Shown: in pieces, positions 6,929 through 15,202 of the stretch
How positions within the stretch are numbered: position 1 is the first letter of the stretch
Layout of the letters: every line of letters begins with the position of its first letter
Source of the DNA: Ignavibacteriales bacterium
GTDB lineage: Bacteria > Bacteroidota > Ignavibacteria > Ignavibacteriales > Ignavibacteriaceae
Assembly (NCBI GenBank): GCA_027349615.1
Contig: DAIEML010000002.1
Coordinates: 1 to 31,073, forward strand
Direction of reading: 5' to 3'
DNA: 31,073 bases
Program-made: the position numbers and the translations under genes
The notes under the pieces: model-generated
What the model was told of the DNA's origin: nothing
Seen by the model: only the letters and a program-made list of their open reading frames with translations
Databases searched by the model: none

Positions 6929-9735
6929 CCGAAAAAGAATTGATAAAAAAGTCTCGGTTGAAAATCGTTGAAGTCATTTTCAATTCGCTTGCCCACATCG
7001 TAGCGCAGCACTAAAGCTCCGAATAAATTAATTCTGATTCCAGCGCCGACACTTCCTAAAGTGCTTAAATAATTTGTATCCCATGCGCTTCCGGCATCAA
7101 AGAAAAGAGCACCGCGTATTCCATAAAATCCCATATCAATAAAAGGAAATTTAATATTAAGTTGATTGATTAATGGAAATCGTAATTCAACTGAACTAAG
7201 CCACATTTTTTGCCCGCGAATTGACCACAATGGCCAACCTCTTAAATCCCAGCTTCCTCCCATAAAATATCTTCGCGCTTCTTTTCCTTGATTATAAAAT
7301 AAAGCGCCGCGAAACGCCAAAGCTGAGCTGTATCCAAGACGGAAATATTGCCGATAATCTGCAATTATAGAATAATAATTTACATTACTGTATTTTATAT
7401 CGCTTGTATAACCAAGCAGTACTCTTGCTCTAATTCCATCAAGCGGCCCAGTGGGGCCCCAAAGAGAATTATCATAAACATACGAAAGTGTATTGCTTAC
7501 CATTAATGCTTTACGCTCAATATCGCCGGTGTAAACTTGTTTATCGGAATTAATTATTGAGACATCGGATTCGATCCTATCAAAAATTGAAAGCGGAAAA
7601 TACAAAAGAAAAAATCCGCCAAAGCTTCTTTCAAAAAAATATTCATCTGATTGTGTGATGTCATATCTGTCGCCGCTAAAGTGAAAAACTCCATAGCCGT
7701 AATTTGCCCGCTGTCCAAGATTTATTCTTTCAATTTCAACATTAAAGCTTTTTAAAATGTCGCTTTGAACTTGTGCTGTATTATAAATTAGGAAATAATA
7801 ATTATCGTTGCCTAAAAGATCGCTTAAAGAAATTACAGCGCCGCCTTGGGTTCCAAATACAGGATCTGTAGAAACCTGGCTTTGTGCATAATCAATACTA
7901 TATTCCCGCTGATATGTCAATTTTTCTTTTTCTGCACTTTTAGAAAGTGTTGTGGGGTCCCATTTCCCTGCTGTTGAGTCAATCTGCATTGCAATATATG
8001 ATGAAGTATCAATTTCAATTCTGTTCAATTTCATTTTATATAAATTGAAAGAAAAATTTTCGAAACCTGAAAAAACTATTTTATCCGAATCAATATATAC
8101 CGGATTAAACGCGCTTGTAATAAAATTTGTAACTCTTTTTATTCTGTGCAGAAACATTTCATCAGCAACGTTCATTTCATAAATGTTTCTTACTCCATCT
8201 AATTCCGAAGTGAAGAGCAAAGTTTTTTTATCAGGAGAAACAACTGGTGCAAAGCTGTTTGAATTTAGATAAGTTATATAGTTAATGTGATGGGTAATTA
8301 AATTATAAGAAAATAAATTATACATTTGTTTGTATTTACCGGCAGTTCTGTCCGATGAAAAAATTATTTGATCATCGCTTAATCCGAATGTAGGATCATG
8401 ATCATCATAAATATCATTTGTAATTCGTACGAGAGAATCTGATGGAATATCAAGCATAAAAATATCGCTGAATCCTTTTTGATCAATCGCCTGAAACACA
8501 ACTCTGTTTCCATCGCTTGAAAACTTTGGAGAAGAAATGCTGATTAATTCTTGGTTCTTGTAATCTTTAATAATTTCATTTTTTTTGATTGAAAAAAAAT
8601 GAATCGCATCAGTGCCGCCGTCTTTAGTTACAAAAGTAATAATCCCGTCTTTAGAAATATCAATTGAAGATTGAAAAAGATGAAATGCTTCAAACTCTTG
8701 AGATTTTTCTCCACGAAGAACTAGCTCCGGTTCATTAAATTCTTCCAAAGATTTTTCTTCTTTAATTCTATAAAGAGACGAGTAACCATCGCGGTTAGCA
8801 ACAAAATAAATATATTTAGTCCCGTTAACTTCAAAAGGAACCGGTGAAAAATTAAATCCAAAGTTTGTAATTTTTTCAGCAGCATTATCCGGCGGCGCTT
8901 TTTCTTTTATTAAAGGATAATATTTCCGCTTCAAATAAAAAACCCAATCTTTATCAATATCTTTTATTGATTCACCAAGAGTATATTCCATTACTTTATT
9001 GAAGCTTGAGTACATCCAAAAATTTTCAAGTATTTGTAGAACTTTTTCTTTACCAAATTTATGAGCAACGAATTCTAAAAAATTTTGTCCTTCCTTATAC
9101 ATTAAAAATGTTCCGCTTATTTGATAAATATTTTCCAAATTAAAAAAATATCCGTCAATAACTGCGTCGCGCATTACCATTCTTGCCTGCGAATCTTCAT
9201 CCGTTGAGATATATTCTGCTAAGCCTTCTGTGTACCAAAGCGGCGGATAATAATCATCCGGCAATCGATGATCTTTAAATACCCGGTATAATTTTGCAGT
9301 CATAAATACATGCGTAAGTTCATGACGAATTACATGTTTAAAATCATGAAGCGATCCAGTATTTGGAATTACAACTCTTCCTTTCATGTATTCAAAAAAT
9401 CCGCCGACACCTTCCGGAATTAATCCTGGAGTTGTATTTGTTTGTTCAAATTGATTAGATGTATTGTAAAATATTAAGGGAATTCGGTGAGAAATTAAAA
9501 TGTTAAACCTTACTTTGTATTCTTCGTAAGTTTGTTCGGCAATCGATGCGCCGATATTTGCAACTTCCCCCATTTCCCCATAGTAATAAATATTGAAATG
9601 TTTTGTTCGTAGAATTTTCCAATCAAACTTTTGGTATTGAACTTTGTTTCTGCCGAAATAATAATATTGCCCAAAAATAGTTTCATTCGGAAAAATTAAA
9701 AGGCAAAGAAGAAAATATTTTATTAGTCTGTTCAA
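6916..9735 (-). CDS. Zincin-like peptidase / TolB-type propeller / Omp85-like barrel fusion
   Basis: A 939-residue outer-membrane protein with an N-terminal signal peptide (about 1-22). The first domain (about 35-275) contains IRHELTHVFM: HELTH at 138-142 is a zinc HExxH site, and TEGLAEY with E170 gives the likely third ligand of a gluzincin (peptidase MA-like). The middle part (about 290-590) has PD40/TolB-like repeats such as PKFSSDGNRVVFQAID, PTFGLSDDQIIFSSDRTAG and PVVSPDKKTLLFTSELDG. The last 300 residues resemble an Omp85/BamA-type surface-antigen barrel (GGSWDLRGWPLWS, then LFFDAGSAWD) and end in an aromatic FFFGWDF, like a barrel-assembly signal. The start is TTG at 9735 with no clear ribosome site. 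Related large propeller-barrel proteins occur in Bacteroidota/Ignavibacteria genomes, but their function is unclear. Confidence 0.8.
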   Translation of the reverse strand: MNRLIKYFLLCLLIFPNETIFGQYYYFGRNKVQYQKFDWKILRTKHFNIYYYGEMGEVANIGASIAEQTYEEYKVRFNILISHRIPLIFYNTSNQFEQTNTTPGLIPEGVGGFFEYMKGRVVIPNTGSLHDFKHVIRHELTHVFMTAKLYRVFKDHRLPDDYYPPLWYTEGLAEYISTDEDSQARMVMRDAVIDGYFFNLENIYQISGTFLMYKEGQNFLEFVAHKFGKEKVLQILENFWMYSSFNKVMEYTLGESIKDIDKDWVFYLKRKYYPLIKEKAPPDNAAEKITNFGFNFSPVPFEVNGTKYIYFVANRDGYSSLYRIKEEKSLEEFNEPELVLRGEKSQEFEAFHLFQSSIDISKDGIITFVTKDGGTDAIHFFSIKKNEIIKDYKNQELISISSPKFSSDGNRVVFQAIDQKGFSDIFMLDIPSDSLVRITNDIYDDHDPTFGLSDDQIIFSSDRTAGKYKQMYNLFSYNLITHHINYITYLNSNSFAPVVSPDKKTLLFTSELDGVRNIYEMNVADEMFLHRIKRVTNFITSAFNPVYIDSDKIVFSGFENFSFNLYKMKLNRIEIDTSSYIAMQIDSTAGKWDPTTLSKSAEKEKLTYQREYSIDYAQSQVSTDPVFGTQGGAVISLSDLLGNDNYYFLIYNTAQVQSDILKSFNVEIERINLGQRANYGYGVFHFSGDRYDITQSDEYFFERSFGGFFLLYFPLSIFDRIESDVSIINSDKQVYTGDIERKALMVSNTLSYVYDNSLWGPTGPLDGIRARVLLGYTSDIKYSNVNYYSIIADYRQYFRLGYSSALAFRGALFYNQGKEARRYFMGGSWDLRGWPLWSIRGQKMWLSSVELRFPLINQLNIKFPFIDMGFYGIRGALFFDAGSAWDTNYLSTLGSVGAGIRINLFGALVLRYDVGKRIENDFNDFQPRLFYQFFFGWDF

Positions 9736-9834
9736 TACGGCGGCCTATTGGTTATTCCGGATTGATTAGAGGTCAAATAATTCTAATTTCTTACTGATAA
9801 ATTAAAATAATAGTTTAATTATTTTGATTCAGTC

Positions 9835-9872
9835 TTCAAGTTTAAAATTTTTTACTTAAACATAAACTTGAA
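9835..9872. repeat. Inverted repeat (10-bp arms) between pgi/pmi and the barrel gene
   Basis: TTCAAGTTTA at 9835-9844 is perfectly complementary to TAAACTTGAA at 9863-9872, with an 18-base loop. The arms are AT-rich, so this could be a weak terminator after pgi/pmi or only a by-product of the adjacent tandem repeat. Confidence 0.4.
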
Positions 9873-9920
9873 TTTATTCTTGAACTTTCTCTTAAACGTA
9901 ATCTTGAACTTGAACTTAAT
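9855..9920. repeat. Degenerate 12-bp tandem repeat after pgi/pmi
   Basis: Five consecutive 12-bp units start at 9855, 9867, 9879, 9891 and 9903, with a partial sixth at 9915. They share a CTT(G/A)AA core, for example CTTGAACTTTCT and CTTGAACTTGAA. The array touches the stop codon of pgi/pmi and fills much of the 185-bp gap before the barrel gene. No spacers and no longer unit are present, so it is not a CRISPR. The function is unknown. Confidence 0.75.
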
Positions 9921-10955
9921 TTATCCCAGTCTTTGTTTAAGAATATTTATGTTCTCAATTTCAGTTGGATTAAATCCTCTCAGCACTGCTGTATAATAAG
10001 TTATCCAATCGCCTAAATAAATCAAATCCATTAATCTTAGCTTGTATTCTTTCTCATTGCTTTTAAGTTTTATAACTTCCGCCCCATTTTTTGAAGCTAA
10101 CTCCGAAGTAATCTCAAATCTTTTTTTAATTTGTGTTGGATAATCATCATCCAAAATTGTAATAAGCTTTGTATGAAATTGCTTTTCTGTGAATGATTCC
10201 CATCCGATAATTTCATTGTGATTGAGTTCCGGAATTACATTATGAAAAGCATGCAGTTTGGAATTTTCATTGAACTGACACTTAAATCTGTAACCAACTG
10301 CAGATGTTAAATCCGTTGCAGAATATATTGAAGGAATAAATCCCACCAATTCTTCTGCAAGTTTAATTGCAGAATTGTTTTCTTGAGAATATTCATTTCC
10401 TTTATTCTTCCAAAGATCAATAATTTGATTTACAAATTTACTTTGATCTGAAATCAATCCGATTTCTTGAAATGCTTTCAGCAAAGAAAAGAAACTTAAA
10501 CCCAGAGAATATCTTGGTTGAAATCCTGGAAGTACTTTTATCATTGGCACATTTTTTTGAGCTGCAATTTTTTCAACTTTACCGCCGGTAGTTATACAAA
10601 ATATTTTGCAACCTTTTGCTAACGCTGAATTAAAAACTTCAACAGTTTCCTCCGTGTTGCCGGAATATGATGAAATAACAACCAAAGTATTTTCATCTGC
10701 AAATGACGGAAGAAAATAATTTCGGTTTACGAAAAAAGGAAGTTTCATCTCGCTTCGTAAAAAATTCTGCATTAAATCTGCGCTGATTGCCGAGCCGCCA
10801 AGACCTGAAACAATTACTGAATGAAATTTTTTATTTTTCAGCGAATTAAGATCAAATTTATTATTCCATGCAAACTCAATTTGTTCGTAAGTTTTAATTA
10901 AAACGTTAAATTGATTTTCCGGATCGTATTTACTTACATATTCTGAAATTTTCAT
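9921..10955 (-). CDS. Bifunctional phosphoglucose/phosphomannose isomerase (SIS family)
   Basis: Cytoplasmic sugar isomerase linking glucose-6-P or mannose-6-P with fructose-6-P. The 344 residues carry two SIS-type halves. Key motifs are GLGGSAISAD at 51-60, SSYSGNTEET at 95-104 (phosphate-binding Ser/Thr loop), FQPRYSLG at 145-152, and ELNHNE at 243-248 with the Glu and His that the PGI/PMI subfamily uses in catalysis. The length matches archaeal and bacterial PGI/PMI enzymes and is far below classical PGI (about 550). It follows ptsI by 7 bp, and the ptsI stop lies within TAGGATAAAAATG, where AGGAT serves as its ribosome site. It is the last gene of the fni-ptsI operon. Confidence 0.9.
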   Translation of the reverse strand: MKISEYVSKYDPENQFNVLIKTYEQIEFAWNNKFDLNSLKNKKFHSVIVSGLGGSAISADLMQNFLRSEMKLPFFVNRNYFLPSFADENTLVVISSYSGNTEETVEVFNSALAKGCKIFCITTGGKVEKIAAQKNVPMIKVLPGFQPRYSLGLSFFSLLKAFQEIGLISDQSKFVNQIIDLWKNKGNEYSQENNSAIKLAEELVGFIPSIYSATDLTSAVGYRFKCQFNENSKLHAFHNVIPELNHNEIIGWESFTEKQFHTKLITILDDDYPTQIKKRFEITSELASKNGAEVIKLKSNEKEYKLRLMDLIYLGDWITYYTAVLRGFNPTEIENINILKQRLG

Positions 10956-10962
10956 TTTTATC

Positions 10963-12729
10963 CTATATAATGTTTCTGGTTCTGGTTATTGAATTCTCTG
11001 TAAAAAATCTTTCTAATTTTTCAGCAATTTCTTTTTCAGTTGAGCACGCCAAACATTCGTCGGCTAAAACTTTTGCTTTTTGATATGAAATACTTCGTAT
11101 TATCCTTTTTGCATAAGGAATTGTTGTTGGCGATAAGCTTAATATCGGTAAACCCATTCCAATCAAAAGCGGAATCGCTAAAGTGTCCGCTGCCATTTCA
11201 CCGCAAATGCTGACCGTTTTATTTGCACGCATTGTTTCTTTAATTATATGATGTAATGTTCTGATAACTGATGGGTGAAATTCCTGATAAAGATCTGAAA
11301 CTAAATCATTACCGCGGTCAACGGCCATTAAATATTGAATTAAATCATTTGTGCCGATACTTATAAAATCAACATCCGAGGCCAGTTCAAATGACATTAC
11401 TGCCGCAGAAGGAACTTCAATCATTATTCCGATTTTTATATTTCTATCAAAAGGAATTTTCTCGCTTCGAAGCTCTTCCTTACACACTGAAATGATTGAC
11501 ATCGATTTCTTAATCTCCGAAATTGTTGTCACCATCGGAAGCATAAATAAAATATTTTTATGCGCGCTTGCTTGAAGCACAGCTCTGATTTGCGTCTTAA
11601 ATAATGTTTCATTTTCTAAAAGAAGTCTGACACCTCTCAATCCAAGAAATGGATTCGGTTCAGTAAAACTTAAGAACTTAAACTTATCACCGCCAATATC
11701 AAATGCACGGATGGTTAACGGCGATGGATAAATTCTCGTAGCAAGATTTGTATAAATTTTTACTTGCTCACCTTCAGATGGGAATTCACCTAGCTCTTCT
11801 AATATTTGTTCGGTTCGATATAAACCAATTCCTTTTGCACCGTTTGTAATTACAAGATCAATTTCTCCGGTAACATCAACATTTGCAAGAAGAGTAATTT
11901 CCTTACCGTCTTTCGTTTGCGCAGGTTGATCTTTTAATTCTTTTAAACTTCTCTGTAATTCAGCTAAATGATCTGCTTTTGTCTGGAAATATTGTTTTTG
12001 ATCATCAGTCGGATTTATTATTACATAACCATGAAAGCCATCAACAATAATTGTATCCCCGTCCTTAATTTTCTTTGTTGCATTATGAGTACCAACTACC
12101 GCCGGAATATCTAATGATCTTGAAACAATTGCGGCATGAGAAGTTAATCCTCCGTGATCGGTTACAAATCCTTTTACATTACATCGTGAAAGTAGAATTG
12201 CGTCTGCCGGAGTTAAAGAATCGCTTACAACAATCAAATCATTTGTAATTCTTGACTGCCATCTTTTCTTCTGCAAATTTCGGATGATTCTATTTTTTAT
12301 ATCTTCAATATCGCTGGCGCGTTCGTTCATATATTGTTCATGAGAAATTATCATCAACTGCTGATATTTTGATATTTCATCGTTTACAATATATTCTGGC
12401 TGACGTTTTTCTTTCTTAACTCTATCTTTAATATTTCCAATCAAAATTGGATCATCAAGAATCATCAGCTGAGCTTCAAATATTGCCGCACGGGTTTTAT
12501 CCATTTTCTCTTTTGCAATCGCAAAAATTTTATCCAACTCTTTCTTCGATTTACTTAGAGCTTCATCAAAGTTTATAATTGCTTCATCAATATTTAAAAC
12601 TAGTGAATCATTTATATCCAACTTCTCTTTTGTAAATAAATAAACTTTCGAAATTACAATACCAGGAGCCGCGGCTATTCCGGTAATTTTATTTTCAGCT
12701 TCTTTAAATATTTGTTTAAATGATTTCAC
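10963..12729 (-). CDS. ptsI: PTS enzyme I, phosphoenolpyruvate-protein phosphotransferase
   Basis: Cytoplasmic first phosphocarrier of the phosphotransferase system: it takes phosphate from PEP and gives it to HPr. The 588 residues are full length. The swivelling His domain contains GGLTSHAAIVSRS with phospho-acceptor His198, and the C-terminal TIM-barrel has the PEP-site motifs IGTNDLIQY and SICGEMA. The start is GTG at 12729 and overlaps the ptsH stop as GTGA. The stop is TAG, a useful sign that TAG terminates normally in this genome. No EII sugar permease is in the window, so whether the pair drives sugar uptake or only regulation cannot be decided here. Confidence 0.95.
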   Translation of the reverse strand: MKSFKQIFKEAENKITGIAAAPGIVISKVYLFTKEKLDINDSLVLNIDEAIINFDEALSKSKKELDKIFAIAKEKMDKTRAAIFEAQLMILDDPILIGNIKDRVKKEKRQPEYIVNDEISKYQQLMIISHEQYMNERASDIEDIKNRIIRNLQKKRWQSRITNDLIVVSDSLTPADAILLSRCNVKGFVTDHGGLTSHAAIVSRSLDIPAVVGTHNATKKIKDGDTIIVDGFHGYVIINPTDDQKQYFQTKADHLAELQRSLKELKDQPAQTKDGKEITLLANVDVTGEIDLVITNGAKGIGLYRTEQILEELGEFPSEGEQVKIYTNLATRIYPSPLTIRAFDIGGDKFKFLSFTEPNPFLGLRGVRLLLENETLFKTQIRAVLQASAHKNILFMLPMVTTISEIKKSMSIISVCKEELRSEKIPFDRNIKIGIMIEVPSAAVMSFELASDVDFISIGTNDLIQYLMAVDRGNDLVSDLYQEFHPSVIRTLHHIIKETMRANKTVSICGEMAADTLAIPLLIGMGLPILSLSPTTIPYAKRIIRSISYQKAKVLADECLACSTEKEIAEKLERFFTENSITRTRNII

Positions 12730-12995
12730 AATTCATCAAATCCTCTATTAAAGTAATCGCAAATTTCCTCTGAAGCTTGCTGTTCATCTTCACCATCAAA
12801 AGTCAGAGAAAGCTCGGAACCCATTTCGGCTGCAAGCGTCATTACTCCAATAATACTTTTACCATTAATATTTAATCCGTCCTTTGAAATATAAAACTCA
12901 CATTTATATTTTGCAGCTAATTTAACAATCGTTGCTGCCGGCCGTGTATGTAAACCGGCCTTGTTAATAATTTTTACTTTTTTTTCAATCATCAT
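12726..12995 (-). CDS. ptsH: HPr phosphocarrier protein
   Basis: An 89-residue small phosphocarrier. AGLHTRPA holds the active-site His16 that receives phosphate from enzyme I. NGKSIIGVMTLAAEMG contains Ser47 at the position of the regulatory serine (Ser46) of Gram-positive HPr, in the usual sequence setting, so HPr-kinase control is possible; no hprK is in the window. Two consecutive ATG codons are available at the start (12995 and 12992). The gene overlaps the polyprenyl synthase stop upstream and ptsI downstream by 4 bp each, which makes coupled translation likely. Confidence 0.95.
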   Translation of the reverse strand: MMIEKKVKIINKAGLHTRPAATIVKLAAKYKCEFYISKDGLNINGKSIIGVMTLAAEMGSELSLTFDGEDEQQASEEICDYFNRGFDEL

Positions 12996-13981
12996 TTATT
13001 TCTGTTGATTAATAAATCTGCGAGCCAAATAAAATGTTCACGATTTTCGCTCTTTAATACTTTTATTGAAGTCAAAGCAAGGTTGGTAAATTTCTTTATT
13101 TCCTTTTTTGCTTCTTCTAAAATATTGAGTTTAATATACAAATCTTTATATTCTGAAATTTGATTATGCGAAATACCTTTTTCCTTTATTACTTTTAGCA
13201 GCTTTTTACGATCACTTCCCTTGGCTCTTTCAAGTGCTTTAATAAAAAGAAAAGTTTTTTTACCTTCGACTAAATCGCCGCCGATAAATTTACCTAATTC
13301 ATTTTCATTTCCGGTGATGTCTAGCAAATCATCTTGTATCTGAAAAGCTATCCCAATATTTTTTCCAAATCCGGCAAGTGCTTTAATTTCTTTTTCACTT
13401 CCGCCGCCCAAAATAGCACCGATTCGACAGCACATTTCAATCATCGCCGCAGTCTTTAACTGAATCATAAATATGTATTCGCTGAGCAAAACATCTTTGC
13501 GGATTTCAAATTCTTTATTAAGACTTTGTCCTTCACAAACATCAACCAATCCTTTAGTAAATGCTTCTAGAATTTTTTTTGAATTACCGTTACAATCCTT
13601 TAACAGAAATTCATAGGCAACAGAAAGTAAACTATCACCGGCGAGGATAGCAGTGTTAACATCATACTTTTTATGAAGTGTAATCTTACCGCGGCGCTTT
13701 TCAGCATTATCCATAATATCATCATGAACCAAAGTAAAATTGTGAAGAAATTCAACCGCAACTGCCGCATTATATGCATCAGTTAATTTACCCCCAACAG
13801 CATTAACAGACATCAAAACCAACAACGGCCGAAGTCGCTTTCCACCCTCTTCCATTATATAAGATCCCGGTTCATATAAGGATGCGGGTTTTCGATTTTT
13901 TAATGATTCAGAAATTTTCTTTTCAACTTTTCTTCTTTCCTTTTCAAAGAACAAATCAAATTTTCTTTTTTCGCTCCCCAT
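12992..13981 (-). CDS. Polyprenyl (geranylgeranyl/farnesyl-type) diphosphate synthase
   Basis: Cytoplasmic trans-prenyltransferase that adds IPP units to an allylic diphosphate. Both aspartate-rich metal-binding motifs are intact: DDIMD at about 88-92 and DDLLD at about 218-222, with GGKRLRP near 48-53 and GDSLL near 116-120. A Phe lies five residues before the first motif, which in short-chain type I enzymes tends to limit product length to about C20. GGPP is therefore a reasonable guess, though not proven. An ATG at 13981 overlaps the fni stop as TGATG; a TTG one codon earlier (13984) is an equally usable start and has better spacing to AAAGGA. It directly follows fni, which supplies its DMAPP substrate. 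Confidence 0.9.
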   Translation of the reverse strand: MGSEKRKFDLFFEKERRKVEKKISESLKNRKPASLYEPGSYIMEEGGKRLRPLLVLMSVNAVGGKLTDAYNAAVAVEFLHNFTLVHDDIMDNAEKRRGKITLHKKYDVNTAILAGDSLLSVAYEFLLKDCNGNSKKILEAFTKGLVDVCEGQSLNKEFEIRKDVLLSEYIFMIQLKTAAMIEMCCRIGAILGGGSEKEIKALAGFGKNIGIAFQIQDDLLDITGNENELGKFIGGDLVEGKKTFLFIKALERAKGSDRKKLLKVIKEKGISHNQISEYKDLYIKLNILEEAKKEIKKFTNLALTSIKVLKSENREHFIWLADLLINRNK

Positions 13982-15027
13982 CAATATAATTTTTCCTTTC
14001 TAATTAGCTTATTGTTTCTCAGCTCAGAAATATTTTGTGAACCAGTTAAAAACATTATTCGCCGAACATCATCAAACCAACCTTCTATTAATTTTATGAC
14101 ACCCTCCGCATTATTTTTGTTCAATTCTTGCAATATTACTCTTGCTGACGCTGACAGATCAGCGCCTAATGCTAAAGCTTTTGCAATATCAAATCCATTT
14201 TTAACCCCACCGGAACCAATTAACATAAAGTCGAATTTATTTTTCAATTTGGAAACAGTTCTAATACAATAAGAAGTCGGCAAGCCCCAGTCCCAAAAAT
14301 CATTTTTACCTAGATGATGATTTCTAAGAATTTCAACTCCGGTCCAGCTTGTGCCGCCAGCCCCCGCAACATCAATTCCTTTAACTCCGGTATTCAATAA
14401 TTTTTCTGCGGTTGTTTTAGAAATACCCGCACCAACTTCTTTTACTATAATTGGAACCTTTAAATATTTGGCTAAATTCTCAATCGCTTTAAGCAGTCCT
14501 TTAAAATTCGGTTCGCCTTTATTTTGCATAAGCTCTTGAGCAGGGTTAGCGTGAATTACCATTCCATCGGCTTCAACAAGATCAACTAAAAATTTTAACT
14601 TATCAAAAGTTTTAAACTGAACAATTTGTGAAGCACCAATATTTCCAAGCACAGGAATTTTAGGTGCATTTTTCCTAATAACTTTATACGATTTATGAAA
14701 TTGATCATTCTCCAATGCCTGCCGCTGACTTCCAACTCCAAGTGGAATATTTAATTCATTAGCCGCTGCAGATAATTTAGCATTAATATTTTCAGCTTCT
14801 GTCACTCCGCCCGTCATGCAAGAAATTAAAAATGGAAAATTTATTTTCTTACTGAAAAAATCTGTTTTAAAATCTATTCTTGAAATCTCAACTTCAGTAA
14901 TAGCGCAATTCTTAAATTCGTAATTCTCAAAACCATTTGTCTTATACTTAAATGAAACCTCATCAGTTAAACATAACTCAAGATGCTCTTTTTTTCTTTG
15001 AGAAGTTGAGTTATTTTTTCTCTGCAT
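13981..15027 (-). CDS. fni: Type 2 isopentenyl-diphosphate delta-isomerase (FMN-dependent)
   Basis: Cytoplasmic flavoenzyme that interconverts IPP and DMAPP, the starter units of isoprenoid synthesis. The 348 residues match the IDI-2 family: RKKEHLEL at 11-18, MTGG at 71-74, GVGSQRQALEN at 97-107, a Gly-rich GAGGTSWTG segment and SGGVKNG near the C terminus, the last two expected at the flavin/phosphate site. It is unrelated to the type 1 (Nudix) isomerase. It is the first gene of a five-gene minus-strand operon with the prenyl synthase, ptsH, ptsI and pgi/pmi. The ATG at 15027 has no strong ribosome site. The promoter must lie in the 175-bp gap shared with the divergent transporter. Confidence 0.95.
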   Translation of the reverse strand: MQRKNNSTSQRKKEHLELCLTDEVSFKYKTNGFENYEFKNCAITEVEISRIDFKTDFFSKKINFPFLISCMTGGVTEAENINAKLSAAANELNIPLGVGSQRQALENDQFHKSYKVIRKNAPKIPVLGNIGASQIVQFKTFDKLKFLVDLVEADGMVIHANPAQELMQNKGEPNFKGLLKAIENLAKYLKVPIIVKEVGAGISKTTAEKLLNTGVKGIDVAGAGGTSWTGVEILRNHHLGKNDFWDWGLPTSYCIRTVSKLKNKFDFMLIGSGGVKNGFDIAKALALGADLSASARVILQELNKNNAEGVIKLIEGWFDDVRRIMFLTGSQNISELRNNKLIRKEKLY

Positions 15028-15049
15028 AGCGGCAAATCAATAAATAAAA

Positions 15050-15080
15050 TTAAATTTTACGAAAAGATATTAAAATTTAA
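15050..15080. repeat. AT-rich inverted repeat in the fni/transporter divergent gap
   Basis: TTAAATTTTA at 15050-15059 is the perfect reverse complement of TAAAATTTAA at 15071-15080, with centres 21 bp apart. It lies in the 175-bp divergent promoter region, where an operator would be expected. Such AT-only dyads also arise by chance in this sequence, so the regulatory role is tentative. Confidence 0.3.
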
Positions 15081-15190
15081 CAAAAAATCCTCGAAGTGAA
15101 GTATCTGATTAATTCAATTTCACAAAGAAATATTTAAGACTTTTAATACTATTTCATTTATTTTAAGCACTAAATTTTTTCAACTACTTG

Positions 15191-15195
15191 AAGGA
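15191..15195 (+). promoter_or_regulatory. Ribosome binding site selecting the ATG of the first sugar transporter
   Basis: AAGGA with a seven-base spacer to ATG at 15203. An upstream in-frame TTG at 15188 has no such site, so the shorter protein is preferred. Confidence 0.7.
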
Positions 15196-15202
15196 TCATT
15201 TA

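Noticed and set aside
9855..9920. CRISPR array
   Set aside because: The units are only 12 bp, abut without spacers and are degenerate; no cas gene is present.
15188..15202. TTG start adding five residues to the first sugar transporter
   Set aside because: AAGGA is spaced correctly for the ATG at 15203, and nothing like it precedes the TTG.
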